Below the pieces are notes generated by a model that made no database searches, was not told where the DNA came from, and saw only the letters and a list, made by a program, of their open reading frames with translations. Position numbers and translations under genes: made by a program. This document shows positions 26,125 through 35,457 of a stretch of 64,000 nt of DNA, piece by piece (the first letter of the stretch is position 1; each line of letters starts with the position of its first letter). Source of the stretch: Chryseobacterium gotjawalense (GTDB lineage: Bacteria > Bacteroidota > Bacteroidia > Flavobacteriales > Weeksellaceae); NCBI RefSeq assembly GCF_030012525.1, contig NZ_CP124855.1:1-64000 (forward strand), given 5' to 3'.

Positions 26125-26183
26125 TACCAATGTAACAATCTCAGTACATGATTACATTGGTAAATTTATAAATTGTTACATTG
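26125..26183. repeat. Overlapping inverted repeats in the purM-purN gap
   Basis: TACCAATGTAA (26125-26135) pairs with TTACATTGGTA (26152-26162), while the overlapping CAATGTAACAAT (26128-26139) pairs with ATTGTTACATTG (26172-26183). The same left arm can therefore form two mutually exclusive hairpins. No T-run follows. Confidence 0.7.
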
Positions 26184-26189
26184 AAATAA

Positions 26190-26774
26190 ATGAAGAATAT
26201 CGTTGTTTTAGTTTCCGGCGGCGGAACTAATTTGCAAAGAATTATAGACTGCATTAAAAGCGGAGAAATTCTGAACGCAGAGATTGCGATGGTCGTTGCA
26301 GACCGGGAATGTTTTGGCTTGGAACGGTCTAAAAAGCAGAATATTCCAACGAAGTTGATTCAGAGAGGGAAAATGTTCTCTATGGAATTAAAAAAGATTC
26401 TTCCGGAAAATACAGATTTAATTGTGCTCGCTGGGTTTTTATCCATTTTAAATAAAGAATTCTGCGAATCATTTTCGGGAAAAATCATCAACATTCATCC
26501 TGCTTTACTGCCGAAATTTGGCGGCAAAGGAATGTGGGGAAATCACGTTCACGAAGCGGTTTTAGCGGCTGAGGAGAAAGAAAGTGGTGCAACTGTTCAT
26601 TATGTAACGTCGGGAATTGATGAAGGTGAAATCATTCTTCAAAAATCATTTGAAATTGCAGATGATGAAACCTTAGAAACTCTAGCTGAAAAAATTCATA
26701 GTATAGAATATGAGATTTTCCCGGAAGCGATCAATAAAATACTCGGAATTCCCCGTGAAAAAAAGGAGAATTGA
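26190..26774 (+). CDS. purN: Phosphoribosylglycinamide formyltransferase
   Basis: PurN transfers a formyl group from 10-formyl-THF to GAR. The 194-residue protein carries the catalytic INIHPALLPKFGG (Asn and His of the Asn-His-Asp triad) around 105-117 and VHYVTSGIDEGEII with the catalytic Asp around 145. The N-terminal IVVLVSGGGTNLQ binds the substrate phosphate. It follows purM after 87 nt containing unusual inverted repeats and precedes purH by 42 nt. Confidence 0.97.
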   Translation: MKNIVVLVSGGGTNLQRIIDCIKSGEILNAEIAMVVADRECFGLERSKKQNIPTKLIQRGKMFSMELKKILPENTDLIVLAGFLSILNKEFCESFSGKIINIHPALLPKFGGKGMWGNHVHEAVLAAEEKESGATVHYVTSGIDEGEIILQKSFEIADDETLETLAEKIHSIEYEIFPEAINKILGIPREKKEN

Positions 26775-26816
26775 AAAGAAAATAAAGTAAATCTAATAAA
26801 AGTAAAAAGAAAAAAA

Positions 26817-28334
26817 ATGTCAAAAAAAAGAGCGCTTATCTCCGTTTCCGATAAATCCGGACTCGTAGATTTTGCAAAGTTTTTAGAAGCAAACAATTAC
26901 GAATTGATTTCTACGGGCGGAACTTTTAAACATTTAAAAGAAGCAGGTTTAAATCCGATTCAAATCGATGAAGTTACCAGTTTTCCCGAAATGTTAGATG
27001 GCCGGGTGAAAACTTTACATCCAAAAGTTCATGGCGGACTGCTTGCCATCCGTTCAAATGAGGAGCACATGAACACGGTGACCGAACATGAAATTATCTT
27101 AATCGATATGGTTGTGGTTAACCTTTACCCATTTTTTGCCCATGCGAATACCGATATTTCTTTAGAAGAAAAAGTAGAATTCATTGATATTGGCGGACCG
27201 TCAATGTTGCGGTCCGGAGCCAAGAATTTTCAGTCTGTTACCGTAATTAGCAATGTTGAAGATTATGCTGTTATTCAAAAGCAAATCGAAGAAAGCGGCA
27301 ATACCACTTTAGAAACAAGAAAAAAATTAGCCGGAAAAGTATTTAATCTGACTTCCGCTTATGATGCAGCAATTGCGCAGATGCTTTTAGAAGAAGACTA
27401 TCCGCACTACTTAAACGCTTCTTATCAGAAAGTTTCGGATTTGAGATATGGCGAAAATCCGCATCAGACGGCCGCCTATTATGTTTCGACAACGGAAAAT
27501 GGGGCGATGAAGGATTTCGAAATTTTGGGCGGCAAAGAACTGTCTTTCAATAATCTCCGCGATATGGATTTGTGCTGGAAAGTCGTCAATGAATTTAAAG
27601 ATGAAATGGCCTGTTGTGCGGTGAAACATTCCACACCATGCGGAGTTGCCATCGGAACAACAGCGGTAGAAACCTATAAGAAAACATTTGAATGCGATCC
27701 TGTTTCAATTTTCGGCGGAATTATCGGAATGAACTTTAAAGTTGATTTCGCTACGGCCGAAGAACTCAGTAAAACATTTTTAGAAATTGTAATGGCTCCA
27801 GATTTCGATGCAGACGCTTTAGAATTTTTGAAAAAGAAAAAAAATCTGCGAATCATTAAAATTAAAAATCCGGTTACCGATCAGCAAACCTGGGTGAAAA
27901 TCGATGGTGGAATGTTGGTTCAGGATAATGACAATCAATTTTCAGATGACATTAAAACAGTGACCATTTTTAAACCGACAGCCGAACAGGAAAAAGCATT
28001 ATTATTCGCACAACGAGTTGTGAAATATGTGAAATCAAATGCGATTGTTGTCTCCAACGGCGTGCAGGCATTGGGAATCGGCGGTGGGCAGGTTAATAGA
28101 ATTTGGGCAACCGAACATGCGGTAGAAAGAGCAAAACTAAAATTTGAAGGAGATTTGGTTTTGGCCTCAGATGCATTTTTCCCATTCAGAGATGTGGTTG
28201 ACTTTTGTGCGAAAGAAGGCATCAAAGCAATCATTCAGCCAGGAGGAAGTATGCGCGATGAAGACAGCATCGAAGCAGCAAACGAACACGGTATTCCAAT
28301 GATGTTTTCCGGAATGAGACACTTTTTGCATTAA
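26817..28334 (+). CDS. purH: Bifunctional AICAR formyltransferase / IMP cyclohydrolase
   Basis: This enzyme carries out the last two steps to IMP. The 505-residue protein has an N-terminal MGS-like cyclohydrolase domain ([20 protein letters not shown] and [15 protein letters not shown], to about 190) and a C-terminal transformylase domain with [27 protein letters not shown] (catalytic Lys-His) and the end [19 protein letters not shown]. It lies within the purine cluster, and no unusual features are seen. Confidence 0.98.
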   Translation: MSKKRALISVSDKSGLVDFAKFLEANNYELISTGGTFKHLKEAGLNPIQIDEVTSFPEMLDGRVKTLHPKVHGGLLAIRSNEEHMNTVTEHEIILIDMVVVNLYPFFAHANTDISLEEKVEFIDIGGPSMLRSGAKNFQSVTVISNVEDYAVIQKQIEESGNTTLETRKKLAGKVFNLTSAYDAAIAQMLLEEDYPHYLNASYQKVSDLRYGENPHQTAAYYVSTTENGAMKDFEILGGKELSFNNLRDMDLCWKVVNEFKDEMACCAVKHSTPCGVAIGTTAVETYKKTFECDPVSIFGGIIGMNFKVDFATAEELSKTFLEIVMAPDFDADALEFLKKKKNLRIIKIKNPVTDQQTWVKIDGGMLVQDNDNQFSDDIKTVTIFKPTAEQEKALLFAQRVVKYVKSNAIVVSNGVQALGIGGGQVNRIWATEHAVERAKLKFEGDLVLASDAFFPFRDVVDFCAKEGIKAIIQPGGSMRDEDSIEAANEHGIPMMFSGMRHFLH

Positions 28335-28523
28335 TTTTGCTAATCTAAATTTAGAACGGAAATTTTTTCCAACTCGATTTGAAATCCACTTTCAATTGAG
28401 TAATTTTGTAAAATGCAAACAAATAATAAACGATGCAATCGCTCTAAATAAAAATTTGATTCAGTAATGGATTAAGTTAAGGCGATTCCATTTGACCATT
28501 AAACATTAATAAATAAACTACAA

Positions 28524-29759
28524 ATGAAAATTTTAATAGTAGGAAATGGCGCCAGAGAATCTGCGGTAGCTTTAAAGCTTAGCAGTGATAAAAGGATTAC
28601 TAAAATGTATTTCTCCAAAGGAAATGCAACGACAGAATCGCTGGGGCAAAATGTATATGACGACAGCATCGAAGGGTTACGGGATTTGGTGATCAAAGAA
28701 AGAATAGATTTAACCATCGTAGGTCCGGAAGCACCTCTGGTTGCTGGGATTGTAGACGAATTTAAAAAACATAATCTTAAGATTTTCGGTCCGAGAAAAA
28801 GAACTGCAGAACTGGAAGGAAGCAAGGCGTTTTCGAAAAAATTCATGCAGACTCACAACATCAAAACGGCGAAAGCGAAGGTGTTTGAAGCGTATCAGGA
28901 TGCCATTGATTACGTAAGAACACAAAAATTTCCTTTGGTCATTAAAGCCAGTGGTCTTGCGGGTGGAAAAGGAGTAGTCATTGCTGACGATTTAGCTCAG
29001 GCAGAAACGACCATTCACCAGTTTATGATCGAAAGAATCTTTGGTGATGCGGGAATTCAGTTGGTGATCGAAGAATATTTGAGAGGTTTTGAAGCCTCGA
29101 TTATCGCCTTTTCAAACGGCGACAAATTATTCCCCTGTATTCCGGTAAAGGATTATAAAAAAGCCGGCTCAGGTGATACAGGACCCAATACCGGTGGTAT
29201 GGGAAGCGTTGCCCCAAGTCCCGAATTTACAGATGAGCATCAGAAAGATTTTGAGGAAAATATCTTGAAACCTACCTTAAAAGGTCTTCATGCTTCGAAT
29301 ATCCGTTTCAAAGGGTTTATCTTTTTCGGTTTAATGATTACAGAAAACGGAACTTATTTGTTGGAATATAACATGAGATTAGGCGATCCTGAAACGCAGG
29401 TTATTATGGCGCTGATGGAAAATAATCTCTACGACGTGATTATGGACTGCTTAGAAGGAAATGATATCGAACTGAAATTCAGCGACAAAAAAGCAGTGTG
29501 TTTGGTAATGTGTTCCGGCGGCTATCCAAGACAAATTGAAACTGGTTTTGAAATTCGGAATTCGGAAAAAGTGACGAGTCAACTCCTTTTTGCCGGAGCC
29601 AGAGTGAAAGGCAGCCAGATTCTGACAACTGGCGGACGCGTTCTAAGTCTGGTGGCAACAGGTGATACTTTCGAAGAAGCCCGTAAAAAAGTGTACCAGG
29701 ATGCAGACATCATTCACTACGATTACGAATATTACAGAGACGATATCGGTAAATTTTAA
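28524..29759 (+). CDS. purD: Phosphoribosylamine-glycine ligase
   Basis: PurD joins glycine to phosphoribosylamine with ATP, the second step of purine synthesis. The 411-residue ATP-grasp protein starts MKILIVGNGARESAVALKL and shows FPLVIKASGLAGGKGVVI (about 137), GDTGPNTGGMGSVAPSP (about 215) and the metal-binding YNMRLGDPETQVI (about 283). It is 189 nt after purH, a longer gap than within purM-purN-purH, so a separate promoter is possible. A terminator follows. Confidence 0.98.
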   Translation: MKILIVGNGARESAVALKLSSDKRITKMYFSKGNATTESLGQNVYDDSIEGLRDLVIKERIDLTIVGPEAPLVAGIVDEFKKHNLKIFGPRKRTAELEGSKAFSKKFMQTHNIKTAKAKVFEAYQDAIDYVRTQKFPLVIKASGLAGGKGVVIADDLAQAETTIHQFMIERIFGDAGIQLVIEEYLRGFEASIIAFSNGDKLFPCIPVKDYKKAGSGDTGPNTGGMGSVAPSPEFTDEHQKDFEENILKPTLKGLHASNIRFKGFIFFGLMITENGTYLLEYNMRLGDPETQVIMALMENNLYDVIMDCLEGNDIELKFSDKKAVCLVMCSGGYPRQIETGFEIRNSEKVTSQLLFAGARVKGSQILTTGGRVLSLVATGDTFEEARKKVYQDADIIHYDYEYYRDDIGKF

Positions 29760-29766
29760 CTCATAA

Positions 29767-29791
29767 GGCGTGGTTTTTCCACGTCTTTTTT
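29767..29791 (+). terminator. Terminator of purD
   Basis: GGCGTGG and CCACGTC form a 7-bp stem around TTTTT and are followed by six T, 8 nt after the purD stop. Confidence 0.75.
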
Positions 29792-29914
29792 CTATTTTAT
29801 TTAAAGCTTTTTCCAGCAGTTTAAAAATTAATAACAGATAATCATTTTATAACGAAATCAAAGTCTATTATCTATTTGTCTTTTATCTATCTTTCATCAA
29901 ACAATACAACATAT

Positions 29915-31444
29915 ATGCAAAACGGAATCATCATCCTCGATTTTGGATCACAATACAATCAACTCATCGGACGAAGAATTCGTGAAATGGGCGTTTATTC
30001 AGAAGTCCTTCCTTTTAATACCCCTTTAGCAGAAATATTAGAGCGGGAGCCTTCAGGAATAATTCTTTCCGGCGGACCAAGTTCAGTAAACGCTGAAAAT
30101 GCCAGTTTAGTAGATAAAGCACTTTTCGAACTAAATATTCCTGTCCTTGGAATCTGTTACGGAATGCAGCTGACGACTCATTTATTGGGTGGCAAAGTGA
30201 AAAAAGGAGAGAAGGGAGAATATGGAAAAGCCAAACTTCAAATTCAAAAATCAAACGCTTTACTTTCTGGCGTAAGTCGCTTCTCTACCGTTTGGATGAG
30301 CCATTTCGACGAAGTGGAAACACTTCCCGAAGGTTTTGTTATCAACGGAATGACCGATGTGATTTCTGCAATTTCCAACGAATCGAAGAAAATCTATTGT
30401 GTGCAATTTCACCCCGAAGTTTCTCATACCGAAGAAGGTACCAGAATGATGGAGAACTTCGTCTTCAATATCTGCAAATCACCAAAAAACTGGAAGCTTA
30501 CCAATTATATCGACACAACTATTGCGGAAATTAAAGAAAAAGTCGGTGATCAAAAAGTAATTCTCGGACTTTCCGGTGGGGTAGATTCTTCTGTGGCAGC
30601 CGTTTTAATCCATAAAGCGATTGGCGATCAGTTGCAATGTATCTTCGTTGATACGGGACTTTTAAGAAAAGATGAAGGCAAAAAAGTAATGGAAAATTAC
30701 GGCGAACATTTCAATTTAAAAATTAAAATGATTGATGCTTCAGAAAGATTCTTGTCTAAATTGAAAGGCGTTTCAGATCCCGAACAAAAACGAAAAGTAA
30801 TCGGTAACGAATTTGTGGCAGTTTTTGATGAAGAATCCCATAAAATTGAAGGAGCAAAATTTTTAGCCCAAGGAACTATTTACCCAGATGTCATCGAAAG
30901 TCAGAGTGTAAAAGGACCGTCTTCTGTAATTAAATCTCACCATAATGTGGGCGGGCTTCCCGAAGAAATGGATTTTGAATTGCTGGAGCCTTTGCGTGAA
31001 CTCTTTAAAGATGAGGTTCGTAAAGTAGGCGAGGAGCTCGGTATTCCTCATCATTTGGTCCACCGTCATCCGTTCCCAGGACCGGGATTGGGAATCAGAA
31101 TTTTGGGCGAAGTAGATGAAGATAAAGTAAGAATTCTTCAGGAAGCTGATGATATATTTATCGGAGAATTATATAAAAATGATTTATACGATAAAGTTTC
31201 CCAGGCATTTGTCGTTTTACTTCCTGTAAAATCTGTCGGAGTAATGGGCGACGAAAGAACCTATGAATACACTGCGGTTGTTCGTTCTGCCAATACCACC
31301 GATTTTATGACCGCAACCTGGAGCAGACTTCCGTACGAATTTTTGGATACCATTTCCAATCGCATTATCAATGAAGTTCGCGGGATTAACCGTGTTGCTT
31401 ATGATATTTCCAGCAAACCACCAGCGACGATCGAGTGGGAGTAA
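29915..31444 (+). CDS. guaA: GMP synthase (glutamine-hydrolysing)
   Basis: GuaA aminates XMP to GMP. From ATG 29915 the protein has 509 residues; an in-frame ATG at 29876 would add 13 residues of low-complexity sequence not found in the family. The glutaminase domain has GICYGMQL with the catalytic Cys (about 80) and HPEV (about 170). The PP-loop is LGLSGGVDSSVAAVLI (about 217), and the end KPPATIEWE is family-typical. Its place after four IMP-pathway genes channels IMP-derived XMP to GMP. Confidence 0.98.
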   Translation: MQNGIIILDFGSQYNQLIGRRIREMGVYSEVLPFNTPLAEILEREPSGIILSGGPSSVNAENASLVDKALFELNIPVLGICYGMQLTTHLLGGKVKKGEKGEYGKAKLQIQKSNALLSGVSRFSTVWMSHFDEVETLPEGFVINGMTDVISAISNESKKIYCVQFHPEVSHTEEGTRMMENFVFNICKSPKNWKLTNYIDTTIAEIKEKVGDQKVILGLSGGVDSSVAAVLIHKAIGDQLQCIFVDTGLLRKDEGKKVMENYGEHFNLKIKMIDASERFLSKLKGVSDPEQKRKVIGNEFVAVFDEESHKIEGAKFLAQGTIYPDVIESQSVKGPSSVIKSHHNVGGLPEEMDFELLEPLRELFKDEVRKVGEELGIPHHLVHRHPFPGPGLGIRILGEVDEDKVRILQEADDIFIGELYKNDLYDKVSQAFVVLLPVKSVGVMGDERTYEYTAVVRSANTTDFMTATWSRLPYEFLDTISNRIINEVRGINRVAYDISSKPPATIEWE

Positions 31445-31478
31445 TTTGAAAATTTCACTGAAATAATATCTTATAACT

Positions 31479-31513
31479 ATTCCCCTTTTTTCAATAATTG
31501 GGGAATGCTTTTT
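31479..31513 (+). terminator. Probable terminator of guaA
   Basis: ATTCCCC and GGGGAAT form a 7-bp stem with a 14-nt loop, followed by a T-rich stretch, 34 nt past the guaA stop. Confidence 0.5.
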
Positions 31514-31536
31514 GAAAGTAATTGTAAAACTTTTTT

Positions 31537-33183
31537 ATGTTTGATAAACAGCAAAGAAAATTTAAGCGGTCCGCAAAATTAATTTCTATTTTCAGCAAAT
31601 ATGGGTTCAAAGATATTTTAGCCAGAATGAATCTTTCGAAAAACAATGAACCTTCTGTCGATGAAAATGAAATCGTGCTGACCAATTCCGTTTATGAAAG
31701 AATAAGAATGGCTTTGGAGGAATTGGGACCTACTTTTGTGAAATTGGGTCAAACGTTTTCTAGCCGCGAAGATTTGTTGCCTCCGGAACTAATTGTAGAA
31801 TTGCAGAAACTTCAGGACAGAGTCGAAGAAGTCGATTTGAATCTGAAAGAGATTTTAGAGCTTGAATTCAATATTTCGCCGAACGAATATTTTCGGGAAA
31901 TTCAGAAAAAACCTATGGCCACGGCCTCGATTGCGCAAGTCTATAAAGCGGTTTTGAATGACGGTTCAGAAGTTATTCTAAAAGTTAAAAAACCGAATGT
32001 TCAGGAAAACATTCAGGATGATTTATTGCTGATTCACGATTTGATAAAAGTGATTACAACCTATTCCGACATTGGAGCGAGACTCAATTTAAAGAGCGCC
32101 GTTTCTACCTTCGAAAAATCTTTGTTGGAAGAAATTTCTTTAACCAGTGAAAAGAATAATATCCAACAGTTTGCGCTCAACTTTAAAAATAATAAAGAAA
32201 CATATATCCCGAAAATTTATGAGGAGTTTTGCAGTAACAATATCCTTTGCATGGAATTTATTGATGGAATAAAAATCACCAATAAACAAGAGCTTTTAGA
32301 CAATGGAATTGATCCGGTGAAAATTTCGGAAGTTGGTTTGCGCGTCTTTGTTTCCCAGATTTTAGATTACGGATTTTTTCACGCAGATCCTCATGCAGGC
32401 AATGTTTTGGTGAAGAAAGACGGTAAAATAGTTTTCATTGATTTCGGTGCCGTCGGAAAAATTCAGCCCAATGATAAAGAAATTCTGGAACAATTAATTG
32501 TGGCATTTGTGTCGAAGAATGCCGCGAAGATTGTTAAATATTTGAAAAAAATGGCGGTGAGTTATGAGATTCCGGATGACAAAGCTTTTCAAAATGATGT
32601 GGAAGAGGTTCTCAATTTTGTGCACAGCGGTTCTCTGAAAAACATTGATGTTCCGAAATTGGTCGGTAAAATGATCCATACGTTGAAGAATAACCGAATC
32701 AATATGCCGGATTATTTATACCTGCTTTTGAAAGGGATTAGTTTAATAGAAGGAGTTGGCAGAAGCATTAATCCGGATTTAGATATTGTAAAGAGCCTCA
32801 AGCCTTTCACAAAAAAAATAATATTTAATAAAATTTCACCGAAAAAACTCGTGAAATCAGGCTCTGAGAAACTCTTGGAGCTCAGTGAGAATTTAGAAGA
32901 AATCCCAAAAGAATTGCGCTCACTTCTACAAAAGTTAGATGAAAATAAATTTACCATTACCAGCGAAATTAAAAATATTGACAAAACGCATCAAATCATA
33001 AAATCCAGTATTGTCAATCTTATTTTAGCCATGGTATTGTGTGCCAATATAATTGCTGCGGCGATTCTCTGGAATTCACAAAGTGCTTTTAATGTTGGAG
33101 ATATCCCGCTTTTGATTATCTTAAACTCTGTACTTTCAGTTGTTCTAATGATTGTCATTTTTTTAAGATTACTAAAAAGATAG
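31537..33183 (+). CDS. UbiB/ABC1-family atypical kinase
   Basis: The 548-residue protein belongs to the ABC1/ADCK/UbiB family of atypical kinases linked to quinone biosynthesis. Visible elements are the KxGQ motif in GPTFVKLGQTFSSREDLLP (about 67-85), the alanine-rich nucleotide loop MATASIAQVYKA (about 126-137), the catalytic HADPHAGNVLV (about 285) and metal-binding FIDFGAVG (about 303). Two hydrophobic segments at the C terminus (about 490-548) anchor it in the inner membrane. No menaquinone genes are adjacent. Confidence 0.93.
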   Translation: MFDKQQRKFKRSAKLISIFSKYGFKDILARMNLSKNNEPSVDENEIVLTNSVYERIRMALEELGPTFVKLGQTFSSREDLLPPELIVELQKLQDRVEEVDLNLKEILELEFNISPNEYFREIQKKPMATASIAQVYKAVLNDGSEVILKVKKPNVQENIQDDLLLIHDLIKVITTYSDIGARLNLKSAVSTFEKSLLEEISLTSEKNNIQQFALNFKNNKETYIPKIYEEFCSNNILCMEFIDGIKITNKQELLDNGIDPVKISEVGLRVFVSQILDYGFFHADPHAGNVLVKKDGKIVFIDFGAVGKIQPNDKEILEQLIVAFVSKNAAKIVKYLKKMAVSYEIPDDKAFQNDVEEVLNFVHSGSLKNIDVPKLVGKMIHTLKNNRINMPDYLYLLLKGISLIEGVGRSINPDLDIVKSLKPFTKKIIFNKISPKKLVKSGSEKLLELSENLEEIPKELRSLLQKLDENKFTITSEIKNIDKTHQIIKSSIVNLILAMVLCANIIAAAILWNSQSAFNVGDIPLLIILNSVLSVVLMIVIFLRLLKR

Positions 33184-33367
33184 TTTTTAGAGTGAAAAAA
33201 CTTTGTACTCTGTTTTATTCTAATAAATATTGAAATAAAAAAGACTTAAGTCAGATAAAAAAAACACAAAGAAAACATAAGAACACCCTATTTTTTATTT
33301 TAAAACTTTTTCAATTTTTAATGCTTTATAAAAAAAATTAGATATATTCTAATCCTCTCAAAAAAAC

Positions 33368-33375
33368 TATCTTTG
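33368..33375 (+). promoter_or_regulatory. -7 box 4 nt before the helicase start codon
   Basis: TATCTTTG matches TAnnTTTG exactly. Only CAAA separates it from the ATG, so transcription would begin at or next to the start codon (leaderless). Confidence 0.5.
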
Positions 33376-33379
33376 CAAA

Positions 33380-34732
33380 ATGGAAAAAATGACCTTTGCC
33401 GATTTCGATCTTCCCGAAAAAATTCTTGATGTTTTAGCAGATTCTAATTTATTTGAACCGACACCGATTCAACAGAAAACCCTGAGCCCGATTCTTTCAG
33501 GACGGGACGTGATGGGAATTGCGCAAACCGGGACCGGAAAAACTTTGGCATATCTCCTTCCGGTTCTTAAAACCTGGAAATATAATAAAACAGGCAACCC
33601 AACAGTGCTTATTCTTGTTCCAACCCGTGAACTGGTCGTTCAGGTTGCAGGAATTGTTGAACATTTAACCCAAAATATTACCGCCAGGGTCATCGGGATT
33701 TACGGTGGAAAAAATATTAAAACTCAAAAATTACTTTTTGCAGATGGTTGTGATATCCTCGTAGGAACTCCCGGAAGAGTGATGGATTTGGCGATTGACA
33801 ATGCGATTTCTTTAAAAGAAGTACAGAAATTAATCATCGATGAATTTGATGAAATGCTGAATCTGGGTTTCAAAGCGCAATTGACGCATATCTTCCAAAT
33901 GATGAAAGAAAAAAGACAGAATATTCTTTTTTCTGCGACCATGACCGAAGCCGTAGATGCTTTGCTCTACGAATATTTTTCCGGCCCGATGGAAATTTCA
34001 TTGGCGAAATCAGGAACGCCGCTTGAAAAAATTGAACAGATTGGTTATAAAGTGGAAAACTTTAATACCAAAATTAATTTGCTGCAACATCTTTTACAAA
34101 CAGATAAAGACTTTTCGAAAGTTCTTATTTTCTGTAATAATAAGAAACATGCCGATTTACTTTATACTAAAATCGAAGAATTATTCCCGGATCAGTTTGA
34201 CGTTATTCACTCCAATAAATCACAGAATTACCGTTTGAATGCGATGAAAAGTTTCGAATCGCAGGAAGTTCGCGGTTTGATTACCACCGATATTATGGCG
34301 CGTGGTTTAGATATTTCTGATATTACCCACGTTATTAATTTTGAAATCCCGGAAGTTCCAGAACAATACATCCACAGAATTGGTAGAACCGGTCGTGCAG
34401 ATAAAAATGGTATTGCCGTTTCTTTTGTGACTAAAAATGAAGAAAGCCAATTATTAGATATTGAAATTTTAATGGACAAGTCGGTAATCATCAAAGAATT
34501 CCCGGCTGAAGTTAAAATCAATCCTGTGAAAATCGCTTCTGAAAAAGATGAAGTGGTGATGAAAAATGCCCATACTGTAAAGCTTGAAGATGGTGGTGGC
34601 GCATTTCACGAGAAAAAAGACAAGAACAAAAAAGAAAACTGGGGTGGCCCTCACGCAAGAAAGATTCCGAAAAAAATTGGAGCCAACCGCGCACAGGAAA
34701 AAGCAAAATCAAAAGCCAAGAAAAAGAAATAA
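33380..34732 (+). CDS. DEAD-box RNA helicase (motif II DEFD)
   Basis: An ATP-dependent RNA helicase of 450 residues with the Q motif PTPIQQKTL (about 28), motif I AQTGTGKTL, Ia PTRELVVQ, III SAT, and VI HRIGRTGR in two RecA domains (1-205 and 210-365). Motif II reads IDEFDEM, DEFD rather than DEAD, which keeps the metal-binding Asp-Glu. The C-terminal 60 residues are lysine-rich (KKDKNKKENWGG...KSKAKKKK), a likely RNA-binding tail. Possible roles are ribosome assembly or RNA decay. Confidence 0.93.
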   Translation: MEKMTFADFDLPEKILDVLADSNLFEPTPIQQKTLSPILSGRDVMGIAQTGTGKTLAYLLPVLKTWKYNKTGNPTVLILVPTRELVVQVAGIVEHLTQNITARVIGIYGGKNIKTQKLLFADGCDILVGTPGRVMDLAIDNAISLKEVQKLIIDEFDEMLNLGFKAQLTHIFQMMKEKRQNILFSATMTEAVDALLYEYFSGPMEISLAKSGTPLEKIEQIGYKVENFNTKINLLQHLLQTDKDFSKVLIFCNNKKHADLLYTKIEELFPDQFDVIHSNKSQNYRLNAMKSFESQEVRGLITTDIMARGLDISDITHVINFEIPEVPEQYIHRIGRTGRADKNGIAVSFVTKNEESQLLDIEILMDKSVIIKEFPAEVKINPVKIASEKDEVVMKNAHTVKLEDGGGAFHEKKDKNKKENWGGPHARKIPKKIGANRAQEKAKSKAKKKK

Positions 34733-34763
34733 TTCTTTAAAACTTTATTTTGCAAAACTTAGC

Positions 34764-34954
34764 GCCTGTTTAAATTTGCTTAAAAAAAGAAATTTTCTTT
34801 TTTCCCGAACCTAAAGGGTAGAAAATTTCGTAAAAATTCATCAAAATTACACCCTTTAGGGATTGGGGAAATTAATTTTGATGAATTTTAAACAGACTCT
34901 TAAAAAATATCACTTTTGTGCCTTTTGTGGTTTTTAAAACAAATTTAAACAGGC
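34764..34954. mobile_element. MITE-like element with 15-bp terminal inverted repeats
   Basis: GCCTGTTTAAATTTG (34764-34778) and CAAATTTAAACAGGC (34940-34954) are perfect inverted repeats bounding 191 nt without a gene. Inside, CCTAAAGGGT (34810) pairs with ACCCTTTAGG (34851), and a 17-nt arm at 34833-34849 pairs perfectly with 34873-34889, so the two internal pairs interleave. A partial internal copy of the right end (AAACAGACTCTTA) is at 34889. No transposase or clear target duplication is seen. Confidence 0.5.
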
Positions 34955-34964
34955 TCTTAACCAT

Positions 34965-34994
34965 AAAAAAAGCAACCCGAATTCGAGTTGCTTT
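34965..34994 (-). terminator. Terminator of rpsO
   Basis: AAAGCAAC and GTTGCTTT enclose a near-palindromic centre (CGAATTCG). On the minus strand the stem is followed by T residues, 20 nt after the rpsO stop. Confidence 0.7.
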
Positions 34995-35013
34995 AATTTT
35001 GTCTGGAAAATGA

Positions 35014-35283
35014 TTATTTTCTTAAACCAAGTTCTGCAATAATAGCTCTGTAACGATTAATATCTTTTTTCTTAAGATAATCTAAAAGTGCTTTTCTTTT
35101 TCCTACTAAAAGTACTAAAGAACGCTCTGTTGCGTAGTCTTTGTGGTTTCTTTTCAGGTGACCTGAAAGGTGGTTAATTCTGTAAGTGAAAAGGGCAACC
35201 TGTCCCTCTGCGCTTCCAGTGTCTGTATCAGACTTTCCATGTTTTCCGAAGATTTCTTTCTTCTTGTCAGTTGTTAAGTACAT
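35014..35283 (-). CDS. rpsO: 30S ribosomal protein S15
   Basis: S15 binds 16S rRNA early in 30S assembly. The 89-residue length and the motifs HGKSDTDTGSAEGQVALFTYRI (3-way junction contact), HLSGHLKRNHKDYATERSL and LVGKRKALLDYLKKKD are exactly those of the family. It is monocistronic with its own -7 box and terminator. Identification is certain. Confidence 0.99.
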   Translation of the reverse strand: MYLTTDKKKEIFGKHGKSDTDTGSAEGQVALFTYRINHLSGHLKRNHKDYATERSLVLLVGKRKALLDYLKKKDINRYRAIIAELGLRK

Positions 35284-35319
35284 TCCAATATTGTTTTAAT
35301 GATTATTATGTAACGGGTG

Positions 35320-35327
35320 CAAAAGTA
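35320..35327 (-). promoter_or_regulatory. -7 box of rpsO
   Basis: The minus strand reads TACTTTTG, an exact TAnnTTTG match, leaving a 36-nt gap before the start codon. Confidence 0.5.
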
Positions 35328-35412
35328 CAACTATTTATTTAATCTTGAAAGCACTATCGCTTTTGTAAATCAGAAATTTACTAATGAATGTTAAATAAAT
35401 CTTAAAATTTTA

Positions 35413-35443
35413 TTGTCTATATGATTGGATGGCAGTATCTTTG
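35413..35443 (+). promoter_or_regulatory. Promoter TTG-N20-TATCTTTG
   Basis: TTG at 35413-35415 and TATCTTTG at 35436-35443 have the same 20-nt spacing as the promoter at 4592. The start codon of the secreted protein gene is 14 nt downstream. Confidence 0.65.
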
Positions 35444-35457
35444 CAGTACAACACACC

